Positions 16,016 to 23,629 of a stretch of 64,000 bases of DNA are shown here, in pieces. A program made the translations under genes and the position numbers. Under the pieces are notes generated by a model. It had not been told where the DNA came from, searched no databases, and was given only the letters and a program-made list of their open reading frames with translations. Each line of letters begins with the position of its first letter. Position 1 is the first letter of the stretch. Source of the DNA: Kitasatospora sp. NBC_01266 (lineage in GTDB: Bacteria > Actinomycetota > Actinomycetes > Streptomycetales > Streptomycetaceae); NCBI RefSeq assembly GCF_036242395.1, contig NZ_CP108458.1, positions 7,130,001-7,194,000 of the forward strand, in the 5' to 3' direction.

Positions 16016-17608
16016 ATGCGTGTCCGTGACCTGCTCGCCCCCGGTGCCCCGCGGCTTCGGCTGCTCGCGGCCGAGGACGAGCTCGACCGACAGGTCAGCG
16101 GTGTGATGACCACGGACCTGTACGATCCGGGCCGCTACCTGCACGGCGGCGAGCTGGTGCTCACCGGCATGCTCTGGCGCACCGGACCGGAGGATTCCGA
16201 GCGCTTCGTGCGCACCCTGGCGGCCGGCGGCGCGGTCGCGCTGGCGGCCGGCGAGGCCGAGGTCGGCCCGATCCCCGAGGACCTGATCGAGGCCTGCCGC
16301 CGGCACCGGATGCCACTGCTCGCGGTGCCCGACGACATCGCCTTCTCGACCCTGACCGAGTTCATCGGCCGCCAGGTCTCCGCCGACCGGGCGGCGGACC
16401 TCGCCGCGCTGGTCGACCGGCACCGGCTGCTGGTCTCGGCGGCCGGCGGCGGCGGGCTGGACGCGGTGCTCGACCTGCTCGGCGGCGACCTCGACCTGGA
16501 CTGCTGGGTGCTCACCCCCACCGGGCGGGTGGTCGCCGGGCCCGCCGAGCACCTGAGCGCCGAGGACCGCGACCAGCTGGTCCGGGCCCACCTGGCCGCC
16601 CAACGCCAGCGCCGCCGCCCCCCGCACCGGGCGCGCCTGGTCTCCGGCTCCTACTCGCTGCTGCCCGCGGCCGCGGACCCGGGCGAGGAGGCGCCGCTGG
16701 CCGACTGGGTGCTCGCCATCGCCGGTGACGTCACCGAGTGGACCACCAAGCGCCAGCAGCTCGCCGAGAACCTGGCCAGGCTGGTCGCCGCCGAGCGCAA
16801 CCGGCGCGACGAGGGCCGCCGGCTGCGGCGCCGGCTGGCCGACGAGGTGCTGACGCTGCTGCGGCGCGACGCCGACCCGGCCGAGATCAGCCGCGCCCTC
16901 TACGCCTCCACGGCGATGGCGGTCCGCTACGAGGGCGCGGCACCCGACTCGCAGTCGCCGCAGGGCTCCTGGCTGGTGGTCAGCGCCGAGGGAACGGGCC
17001 TGCCCGACGGGGTGGTGCGGTCGATCCTGGAGGAAGCTCTCACCGACGCCTCGGAGCGCGCGCTGGTGGCCGGCACCGGCGCCGGGGCGGTGGTCGTGCT
17101 GCCCGCGCCGGCCGCCGCCGTGCCCGCCGACGCGCTGCGCGAGCTGCTCGCGCCGCTGGAGGCGGGCCTGGGCTCGGAGGGGCGGATCACCGTCGGCGTC
17201 TCGGCGCCCGCGCTGGAGGCGGGCGGTCTGCGCGGCGCCCTGGAGGAGGCCCGGCACGCCCGCCGGATCGCCGCCGCCCGGGTCGGCCGGGTCTGCGTGG
17301 CCGGCCCCGAGGAGCTGGCCTCGCACGTGCTGCTGCTCGCCGCGGTCCCCGACGAGGTGCGCCGGGCCTTCCGCGGTCGGCTGCTCGACAAGGTGATCGG
17401 CTACGACATCGAGCACCAGGCCGACCTGGTCCGCACCCTGGAGGCCTTCCTGCGCTCCGACGGCTCCTGGACCCGCTGCGCCGCCCAGTTGCACGTGCAC
17501 GTGAACACGCTGCGCTACCGGATCGGGCGGATCGAGGAGCTGACCGGCCGTGACCTGTCCCGGCTGGAGGACCGGGTGGACTTCTACCTGGCCCTGGAGC
17601 TGGCCTGA
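16016..17608 (+). CDS. PucR family transcriptional regulator of purine catabolism
   Basis: A 530-residue regulator with an N-terminal PucR domain (about 1-125, RVRDLLAPG through CRRHRMPLLAVP), a GGDEF-like central region and a C-terminal helix-turn-helix of the PucR/CdaR type: LEAFLRSDGSWTRCAAQL then HVHVNTLRYRIGRIEELTG (about 475-520). PucR proteins activate or repress purine degradation genes in response to purine or ureide metabolites. It is divergent from the xdh operon, so regulation of that operon is a strong contextual inference. AAGGAG precedes ATG 16016. Confidence 0.9.
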   Translation: MRVRDLLAPGAPRLRLLAAEDELDRQVSGVMTTDLYDPGRYLHGGELVLTGMLWRTGPEDSERFVRTLAAGGAVALAAGEAEVGPIPEDLIEACRRHRMPLLAVPDDIAFSTLTEFIGRQVSADRAADLAALVDRHRLLVSAAGGGGLDAVLDLLGGDLDLDCWVLTPTGRVVAGPAEHLSAEDRDQLVRAHLAAQRQRRRPPHRARLVSGSYSLLPAAADPGEEAPLADWVLAIAGDVTEWTTKRQQLAENLARLVAAERNRRDEGRRLRRRLADEVLTLLRRDADPAEISRALYASTAMAVRYEGAAPDSQSPQGSWLVVSAEGTGLPDGVVRSILEEALTDASERALVAGTGAGAVVVLPAPAAAVPADALRELLAPLEAGLGSEGRITVGVSAPALEAGGLRGALEEARHARRIAAARVGRVCVAGPEELASHVLLLAAVPDEVRRAFRGRLLDKVIGYDIEHQADLVRTLEAFLRSDGSWTRCAAQLHVHVNTLRYRIGRIEELTGRDLSRLEDRVDFYLALELA

Positions 17609-17652
17609 CGCCCGGTCAGACCAGCTCCAAGGCACGGGTCGGCAGCGTCAGG
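17605..17652. terminator. Inverted repeat covering two convergent stop codons
   Basis: CCTGACGC (17605-17612) and GCGTCAGG (17645-17652) are perfect complements. One arm contains the TGA of pucR and the other the TGA of the convergent esterase gene. The 32-nt loop spans the whole gap. It could act as a weak bidirectional terminator. Confidence 0.35.
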
Positions 17653-18790
17653 CGGCGGGCTTGGGCGCCGGGATGATCGTGCTCAGCCACTTGAAGACGT
17701 CGGGCACCATCGGCCGCCAGAGCGAGGGGGAGTGCGACCCGGTGGTCAGCACCACCTGCACCGTGGTCGGGGACTTGGCGGCCGCGGCCAGCGCCTGGCC
17801 GTCCTCGTAGCCGTCGCCCTTGTCACCGCTCTGGTAGAGCGCGAGCTTCGGCGCGCTGGGCTCGTGCTTCAGGATGTAGAGCGGGTTGGAGGTCTCCTTC
17901 AGGGGGCCCTTCGCGGTGAGCGAGGAGGACAGCGCACCGGGGTCGTTGTAGCCCGAAAGGCTGATCGCGGCACGGTAGCGATCGGGGTGCAGCAGCGCCA
18001 TCCGGTCCGCGCAGTGCGCCCCGGCCGAGTAGCCGGCCGCCGCCCAGCTGTTCGACGAGGGGTCGGCCCGGAAGTTGTCCAGGATCATCTGCGGCACGTC
18101 GGTGGAGAGCCAGGTGTCGGCGTTGACCTTGCCCGGCACGTTGGCGCAGCCGGTGTCGACCGTGGTGCTGATCAGCTGGGTCCGCGGCGAGACCAGGATG
18201 AACGGCGTGACCTGGCCCGACTCCATCAGCGGCTTGAGCTGCTCGGAGACCTTCAGCGAACCGAACCAGGTCTTCGAGGAGCCCGGGAAGCCGGGGAACA
18301 GCTCGACCACCGGGAACTTGGTGTTCTTGTACGCCGGGTCGTTGTACTGCGGCGGCAGCCAGACGTTGACCTCGCCGTCCACCCCGGAGACCTGCCCCTT
18401 GAGGTCGGTGGTCTGCACGTCGCTCGGCACCAGCGGGTCGTTCACGCTCTTGAACTGCTGCAGCGCCTTCGCACTGGCCGGCTTGCTGTCGTTGCCCGGC
18501 TGCCCGGCCACCCCGCCGTCGGCCGAGGCCGGGATGTTCGGCACCGACTGCACGTGGCTGTCGGAACCCAGCAGGTCGCCCCAGCTGCCGTAGATCAGGT
18601 TGGCGTTGTTCACCATCACGAAGACCATGACCACGGCTGTCGCCTGGCAGAAGAGCAGCATGATCAGCCGCACCAGGGCCCGCAGCGGCTTCGGCCCCCG
18701 GACCCGGCCCCAGAGCAGCATGGCGACCGCGATGGAGACCGGGACCAGGATGATCGTGAGAATCAGGAACGGCTGACCTGTCAGTTGCAT
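17648..18790 (-). CDS. Membrane-anchored esterase (alpha/beta hydrolase, PF00756 type)
   Basis: A 380-residue protein with two N-terminal transmembrane helices (about 5-27 and 38-62). An extracytoplasmic hydrolase domain resembling the esterase D/antigen 85 family follows. Visible elements are VVELFPGFPGSSKTWF, the nucleophile elbow AGYSAGAH and a C-terminal TGSHSPSLWRPM with the probable catalytic His. Substrate is unknown; related actinobacterial proteins act on acyl esters at the cell surface. It is divergent from the ROK kinase gene and convergent with pucR. Confidence 0.8.
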   Translation of the reverse strand: MQLTGQPFLILTIILVPVSIAVAMLLWGRVRGPKPLRALVRLIMLLFCQATAVVMVFVMVNNANLIYGSWGDLLGSDSHVQSVPNIPASADGGVAGQPGNDSKPASAKALQQFKSVNDPLVPSDVQTTDLKGQVSGVDGEVNVWLPPQYNDPAYKNTKFPVVELFPGFPGSSKTWFGSLKVSEQLKPLMESGQVTPFILVSPRTQLISTTVDTGCANVPGKVNADTWLSTDVPQMILDNFRADPSSNSWAAAGYSAGAHCADRMALLHPDRYRAAISLSGYNDPGALSSSLTAKGPLKETSNPLYILKHEPSAPKLALYQSGDKGDGYEDGQALAAAAKSPTTVQVVLTTGSHSPSLWRPMVPDVFKWLSTIIPAPKPAA

Positions 18791-18896
18791 GAATGTGTCT
18801 CGTATCCGGTTTGCTGGCTTGCCCGGACCCCGCTTGCCCGGTGCGTAACGACAATGAAGAACGACGGCATGAACACGTTCCCGGGTTCCGCCGATG

Positions 18897-18912
18897 CTCA
18901 GGGAAACCTGAG
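18897..18912. promoter_or_regulatory. CTCAGG-GAAA-CCTGAG palindrome
   Basis: A perfect 6-bp inverted repeat with a GAAA centre lies in the divergent region between the esterase and the ROK kinase, 107 bp upstream of the esterase start. It could be an operator or an RNA tetraloop hairpin. Confidence 0.4.
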
Positions 18913-18970
18913 AGGAAGATCACCCGCAGCTGGGAGCTTGCTGAGTGTCCGCACCCTAGTGTGTCACCTG

Positions 18971-19023
18971 CTCGGGGGTGCCCCCGAGCACCTGCCGGAA
19001 CGATCAGTGCGGCGTATCGTTCC
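18971..19023 (+). promoter_or_regulatory. Two further palindromes just upstream of the ROK kinase start
   Basis: CTCGGGGG-TG-CCCCCGAG (18971-18988) is a perfect 8+8 palindrome. GGAACGAT (18997-19004) and ATCGTTCC (19016-19023) are a second perfect 8-bp pair ending 4 bp before the chosen GTG start. The second would occlude translation initiation if formed in RNA, or act as an operator. Confidence 0.45.
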
Positions 19024-19027
19024 CGTC

Positions 19028-20173
19028 GTGACCCAGCCCAACAGCCGCACCGGCCAACCCGTCCTGCCCGCACTCCTGGGCCTCGGCCAGCGGGGCCTCG
19101 GTCAGCGCGGCCTGGCCCCGCGCGGGGTCGACCGGTACGGCGCGGACCGGCGCCGGCGCACCCTGCCGGCCGGCGTGCTGCGGCTGCCGACGATCGGGAT
19201 CGACATCGGCGGTACCAAGGTGGTCGCCGGCGTGGTGAACGGCGAGGGCCGGATCGTCGAGCAGCTGCGCACCGAGACCCCGCACAAGAGCAAGAGCCCC
19301 AAGGTGGTCGAGGACGTCATCGTCGAGCTGGTGCTGGAACTGGCCGACCGGCACGACGTGCACGCGGTGGGCATCGGCGCGGCCGGCTGGGTGGACGCCG
19401 ACCGCTCCCGGGTGCTCTTCGCCCCGCACCTGAACTGGCGCGACGAGCCGCTGCGCGAGGCGCTGAGCGACCGGCTGAAGTTCCCGGTGGTGGTCGAGAA
19501 CGACGCCAACGCCGCCGCCTGGGCCGAGTGGCGGTTCGGCGCGGGGCGGGGCGAGGACCTGCTGGTGATGATCACCCTGGGGACCGGGATCGGCGGCGCG
19601 GTGGTGCGCCACGGCTATGTGGACCGCGGCCGCTACGGGCTGGCCGGTGAGTTCGGCCACATGCAGGTGGTCCCCGGCGGGCACCGCTGCCCGTGCGGCA
19701 ACCGCGGCTGCTGGGAGCAGTACTCCTCCGGCAACGCGCTGGTCCGCGAGGCGCGCGAGCTGGCCGTCGCCGAGTCGCCGGTGGCCCAGCCGCTGCTGGC
19801 CCGGGCCGGCGGCGAGGTGGCGGCGATCACCGGGCCGCTGGTCACCGAGGCCGCGCAGGCCGGCGACCCGATGGCGACCGAGCTGCTGCACGACATCGGC
19901 ACCTGGCTGGGCGTGGGCCTGGCCAACCTGGCCGCCGCGCTCGACCCCGGGCGCTTCGTGGTCGGCGGCGGCGTCTCGGCAGCCGGCGACCTGCTGCTCG
20001 CCCCGGCGCAGGACGCCTTCCGGCGCACCCTCACCGGGCGCGGCTTCCGTCCCGAGGCGCAGATCGTGCCGGCCGCCCTGGGCAACGAGGCGGGCCTGAT
20101 CGGCGCCGCCGACCTGGCCCGCGCGGTGGCCCGGCGCTTTCGCACCGTCAAGCGCAGCCGCGTCGAGCGCTGA
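19028..20173 (+). CDS. ROK family sugar kinase (glucokinase-like)
   Basis: A 381-residue kinase with a ~57-residue Arg/Gly-rich N-terminal extension before the ROK core. Core motifs are the phosphate loop IGIDIGGTKVVAGVV, the catalytic Asp in VVVENDANAAAWAEW, ITLGTGIGGAVV, and the ROK zinc site GHxCPCGNRGCWEQYSSG. These match ATP-dependent glucokinases, including the GlkA type that mediates carbon catabolite repression in streptomycetes. This looks like a paralogue with an unusual N-terminus. GTG 19028 was chosen as the first plausible start after the upstream palindromes; a shorter form starting nearer the core is possible. Confidence 0.85.
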   Translation: MTQPNSRTGQPVLPALLGLGQRGLGQRGLAPRGVDRYGADRRRRTLPAGVLRLPTIGIDIGGTKVVAGVVNGEGRIVEQLRTETPHKSKSPKVVEDVIVELVLELADRHDVHAVGIGAAGWVDADRSRVLFAPHLNWRDEPLREALSDRLKFPVVVENDANAAAWAEWRFGAGRGEDLLVMITLGTGIGGAVVRHGYVDRGRYGLAGEFGHMQVVPGGHRCPCGNRGCWEQYSSGNALVREARELAVAESPVAQPLLARAGGEVAAITGPLVTEAAQAGDPMATELLHDIGTWLGVGLANLAAALDPGRFVVGGGVSAAGDLLLAPAQDAFRRTLTGRGFRPEAQIVPAALGNEAGLIGAADLARAVARRFRTVKRSRVER

Positions 20174-20194
20174 CGGCAGAGCCGCTCGCGCCCC

Positions 20195-21769
20195 TCAGAC
20201 CTGCTCGCGCTCCTGCTCCGGGTCCGGCGCGGGCTGCGGCAGCTCGACCCGGTCGCGGTAGAACCAGCGGCTCAGCGCCGCCCGCAGCCGCTGCGCCCGT
20301 GAGCCGTTCGCGGCGGTGAGCGGTTGCGGACGGTCGTAGCGCGTCAGCACGTAGCGCCGCACCACCGGCAGCGGCTCCCGCTCACCCTGGTAGCCGCCCT
20401 CGACCGACTGGCGGACCCAGCCGGTGGGCGTCGAGCCGGCGGTGAAGCGGTCGCGGTCCCGCGCCTGCAGCGCCAGGCAGATCCGGCGGGTGAGCCAGAA
20501 GGCCAGCGCCGGGGCGACGAAGAGGGCCACCCGCAGGGTCCAGTCCAGCTGGTTCACCGAGAGGCCGAAGACCAGCGCCAGCACGTCCTGCCCGCCCGCC
20601 ATCAGCAGCACCGCGTAGGCCGTCACCCCCGCCACGCCGATCGCGGTGCGCACCGGGCGGTCGCGCGGCCGGTCGCACAGGTGCCGCTCGGAGTGGTCGC
20701 CGGTGATCCACTGCTCCAGGAACGGGTAGGCGTAGAGCGCGGCGAACAGCACCATCGGGAAGAGCACCGCCGGGACCAGCGGGTTCCAGGCGATGGTGTG
20801 GCCCCACAGCCGGGTCTCGGTGCCCGGCATCAGCCGCAGGGCGCCTTCGAGGAAGCCCATGTACCAGTCCGGCTGGGCGTCGGTGGAGGCCTGGTCCGCC
20901 CGGTAGGGGCCGTACTTCCAGATCGGGTTGATCTGGGCGAGGCCCGCCAGCAGCGCGATCAGGCCGAAGACCATCCCCGCCAGGCCCGCCGTCTTGGTGA
21001 TGAAGTGCGGGAACTGCGGCCGGCCGACCACGTTGCGCTGGGTGCGCCCGGGCCCGGCCCACTGGGTGTGCTTCAGGTAGTAGACCAGGATCAGATGGGC
21101 CGTCACCAGGCCCACCAGCAGGCCGGGCAGCAGCAGGATGTGGGTGGCGTACAGGCGCGGGATGATCGCGGTGCCCGGCCACTGGCCGTCGAAGGCGAAG
21201 AAGCTGAGGTAGCTGCCGACCAGCGGGACCGACAGCATGAACCCCTGGGCGGTGCGCAGCCCGGTGCCGGAGAGCAGGTCGTCGGGCAGCGAGTAGCCGG
21301 CGAAGCCCTCCACCAGGGCCAGTTGGAAGAGGGTCAGGCCGATCAGCCAGTTCACCTCGCGCGGGCGGCGGAAGGCGCCGGTGAAGAAGATCCGCAGCAG
21401 GTGCACGCCGATCGAGGAGACGAAGACCAGCGCCGCCCAGTGGTGGATCTGCCGGACCAGCAGTCCGCCGCGCACGTCGAAGCTGATCGCCAGCGTGCTG
21501 GCGTAGGCCTCGGTCATGGTCTGGCCCACCAGCGGCGCGTACGAGCCCGCGTAGACCACCTCGCTCATCGCCGGGTCGAAGAAGAAGGCCAGGTAGACGC
21601 CGGTGAGCAGGAGCAGGGTGAAGCTGTACAGGGCCAGCTCGCCGAGCAGGAAGGACCAGTGGTCGGGGAAGACCTTGCGTACCTGCCCCTTGGCGGCGTC
21701 CAGGAACGGCAGCCGGCCGTCCAGGGCGACCGCGGCCCGCTCCATCGCCGCTGCCCGCGAACGCCGCAT
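20195..21769 (-). CDS. Stand-alone cytochrome b (QcrB-like) of a bc1-type complex
   Basis: A 524-residue membrane protein with the eight-helix cytochrome b core and an actinobacterial C-terminal extension. Haem-ligand helices are visible around IHHWAALVFVSSIGVHLLRIFF and YATHILLLPGLLVGLVTAHLILVYYLKH. The quinol-site region GYSLPDDLLSGTGLR and the later PDWYMGF are also family features. It oxidises menaquinol in the QcrABC complex. No qcrA or qcrC is adjacent, so this is a lone paralogue of the main qcrB. ATG 21769 was chosen; the open frame runs further upstream in low-complexity sequence. Convergent with the ROK kinase, 21 bp apart. Confidence 0.9.
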   Translation of the reverse strand: MRRSRAAAMERAAVALDGRLPFLDAAKGQVRKVFPDHWSFLLGELALYSFTLLLLTGVYLAFFFDPAMSEVVYAGSYAPLVGQTMTEAYASTLAISFDVRGGLLVRQIHHWAALVFVSSIGVHLLRIFFTGAFRRPREVNWLIGLTLFQLALVEGFAGYSLPDDLLSGTGLRTAQGFMLSVPLVGSYLSFFAFDGQWPGTAIIPRLYATHILLLPGLLVGLVTAHLILVYYLKHTQWAGPGRTQRNVVGRPQFPHFITKTAGLAGMVFGLIALLAGLAQINPIWKYGPYRADQASTDAQPDWYMGFLEGALRLMPGTETRLWGHTIAWNPLVPAVLFPMVLFAALYAYPFLEQWITGDHSERHLCDRPRDRPVRTAIGVAGVTAYAVLLMAGGQDVLALVFGLSVNQLDWTLRVALFVAPALAFWLTRRICLALQARDRDRFTAGSTPTGWVRQSVEGGYQGEREPLPVVRRYVLTRYDRPQPLTAANGSRAQRLRAALSRWFYRDRVELPQPAPDPEQEREQV

Positions 21770-22017
21770 CCGACCCGTCCCTCTCGTCCGCCGCCACTGT
21801 CGCCCCCGCACCGTCGCCCCCGTGCGGAACAGCCTTATCGCGGGCGCGCCGGGCCCGGCGCCGTACGGCCGCGCGCGGCGCCGGGGTTCACCCCCTCGCG
21901 CTAATCGGCCTCGTCGCCCGTCAGGCCGGCGCGGCCCGGAACCGTCAGTGGTGAGCGGTATCTTCGGGACGGGTGCCAGGGCCGGCATCCGTCCCCGTAC
22001 CGCTGGAAGGCCTGGTC

Positions 22018-22821
22018 GTGACCGTCCGCATCGCCACCTGGAACATCAACTCCGTCACCGCGCGGCTGCCCAAGCTGCTGGAGTGGCTGGAGAGCGCCCA
22101 GCCCGACGTGCTCTGCCTTCAGGAGCTCAAGTGCGCCTCGGACGCCTTCCCGTACGAGGAGGTCCGCGCGCTCGGCTACGAGACCGAGGCCTACGGCACC
22201 GGCCGGTGGAACGGGGTGGCGATCCTCTCCCGGCTCGGCTTCGCCGACGTGGTGCGCGACCTGCCGGACCAGCCCGGCTACCTGGCCGACGACGCGATGC
22301 TGCCCGTCGTCGAGCCGCGCGCCATCGCCGCCACCTGCGGCCCGGTGCGGGTCTGGTCGGTCTACGTGCCCAACGGCCGCGAGGTCGGGCACGCCCACTT
22401 CCGCTACAAGCTCGACTGGCTGGCGGCGCTGCGCACCTCCGTGCTGGAGGACGCGGCCGGTGCGCGCCCGTTCGCCGTGCTCGGCGACTTCAACGTCGCG
22501 CCGACGGACGAGGACGTCTACGACGTGGCCGACTTCGTGGGCGCCACCCACGTCACCGAGGAGGAGCGGGCCGCGCTGGCCGCGCTGCGCTCGGCCGGCC
22601 TGGCGGACGTGCTGCCCCGCCCGCTCAAGTACGACCGCCCCTACACCTACTGGGACTACCGCCAGCTGGCCTTCCCGAAGAACCGCGGCATGCGGATCGA
22701 CCTCGTCTACGGCAACGCGGCCTTCGAGAAGGCGGTCACCGACAGCTACGTGGACCGCGAGGCGCGCAAGGGCAAGGGCACCTCGGACCACGCGCCGGTG
22801 GTGGTGGACCTGGCGCTCTGA
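22018..22821 (+). CDS. xthA: Exodeoxyribonuclease III (AP endonuclease, Xth family)
   Basis: A 267-residue endonuclease/exonuclease/phosphatase-fold enzyme that cleaves DNA at abasic sites. Family motifs are ATWNINSVTARL (Asn), CLQELKC (Glu metal ligand), YVPNGREVGHAHFRYKLDWL, LGDFNVAP (Asp/Asn), YWDYRQLAF, RIDLVYGN (Arg-Ile-Asp) and the C-terminal SDHAPVVVDL (catalytic His). GTG 22018 is preceded by GGAAGG and begins immediately before the conserved strand. It converges with the lysoplasmalogenase gene, 9 bp apart. Confidence 0.95.
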   Translation: MTVRIATWNINSVTARLPKLLEWLESAQPDVLCLQELKCASDAFPYEEVRALGYETEAYGTGRWNGVAILSRLGFADVVRDLPDQPGYLADDAMLPVVEPRAIAATCGPVRVWSVYVPNGREVGHAHFRYKLDWLAALRTSVLEDAAGARPFAVLGDFNVAPTDEDVYDVADFVGATHVTEEERAALAALRSAGLADVLPRPLKYDRPYTYWDYRQLAFPKNRGMRIDLVYGNAAFEKAVTDSYVDREARKGKGTSDHAPVVVDLAL

Positions 22822-22830
22822 AGCGGCCCG

Positions 22831-23538
22831 CTACTCGCCCGCCGCCGCGTTCAGCGCGGCGGTGGCGAGCAGGTACTGGGCCAGCAGATAGGTCGACATG
22901 ATCCAGAACTCGTGGCCCGGCAGCTGCTTCCAGCCGGCCAGCCGGGTCGCGATCAGCGTGTCGGAGAGCAGGAAGAGCGCACCGCCGAGTCCGCCGCGCC
23001 GGCCCAGTCCCGCCGAGGTCACGGCGGTGGTGGCGAGCAGCAGGCTGTAGCCGGCCACCGGCCCCTTCAACTCACCGAGTCCGGGCCAGAGCTGATGGAT
23101 CATCACCGCCCAGGCCAGCGCGTACCCGGCCGCCACCAGCGCGGTGCGCCGACGGTCGGTCAGCGCGCCCTGCTTGGCGAACATCGTCACGTAGCAGATG
23201 TGGGCCGCCGCGAAGGAGCCCATGCCGGCCAGGAAGGCCCGCTCGTCGTCCACCTGGAGCAGCGCGTCGCCGGCCGCACTGGTGAGCAGCGCCGGGGTGA
23301 GCAGGCGCAGCGCGGGGCGCTCGGTGGCGGTGCTCGTGGCGCCCGCGATCCGGCCGGCGCTCGCGGCGCTGCGTACGTGCCCGGCCAGCAGCGGCATCAG
23401 GGCGGGTTTGGTGACCTGCTCGATCACCTTCGAGTCCGTCAGCAGCGAGCCCAGGTGCGTGGCGGCGGTTGCCGTGAAGGCGGTCAGCAGGCCGCGGGCC
23501 CGACGGGCGGTGGTGATCGTGTTCAGCATGTCCGGCAC
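22831..23538 (-). CDS. Lysoplasmalogenase (YhhN/TMEM86 family) membrane protein
   Basis: A 235-residue polytopic protein with about seven to eight hydrophobic segments. Family signatures are KPALMPLLAG, LLTSAAGDALLQ (Asp of the active site), FLAGMGSFAAAHICYV and GGALFLLSDTLIATRL (second conserved Asp). Characterised relatives hydrolyse the vinyl-ether bond of lysoplasmalogens; in bacteria the substrate is often unknown. The start may be ATG 23529 rather than 23538. Confidence 0.88.
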   Translation of the reverse strand: MPDMLNTITTARRARGLLTAFTATAATHLGSLLTDSKVIEQVTKPALMPLLAGHVRSAASAGRIAGATSTATERPALRLLTPALLTSAAGDALLQVDDERAFLAGMGSFAAAHICYVTMFAKQGALTDRRRTALVAAGYALAWAVMIHQLWPGLGELKGPVAGYSLLLATTAVTSAGLGRRGGLGGALFLLSDTLIATRLAGWKQLPGHEFWIMSTYLLAQYLLATAALNAAAGE

Positions 23539-23629
23539 GATAGGCGACGGGGACGGGGGACCGGAAGGCCAGCCCCTTTTCCTCCTTTAGGCTGTCCCCG
23601 ACACGGTGGGCAGCACGGCGGAGGGGTGC

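Noticed and set aside
20324..21904. 526-codon plus-strand open frame over the cytochrome b gene
   Set aside because: Its product is low-complexity Gln/Arg/Gly/Val sequence with no family features; the opposite strand encodes cytochrome b with haem ligands.
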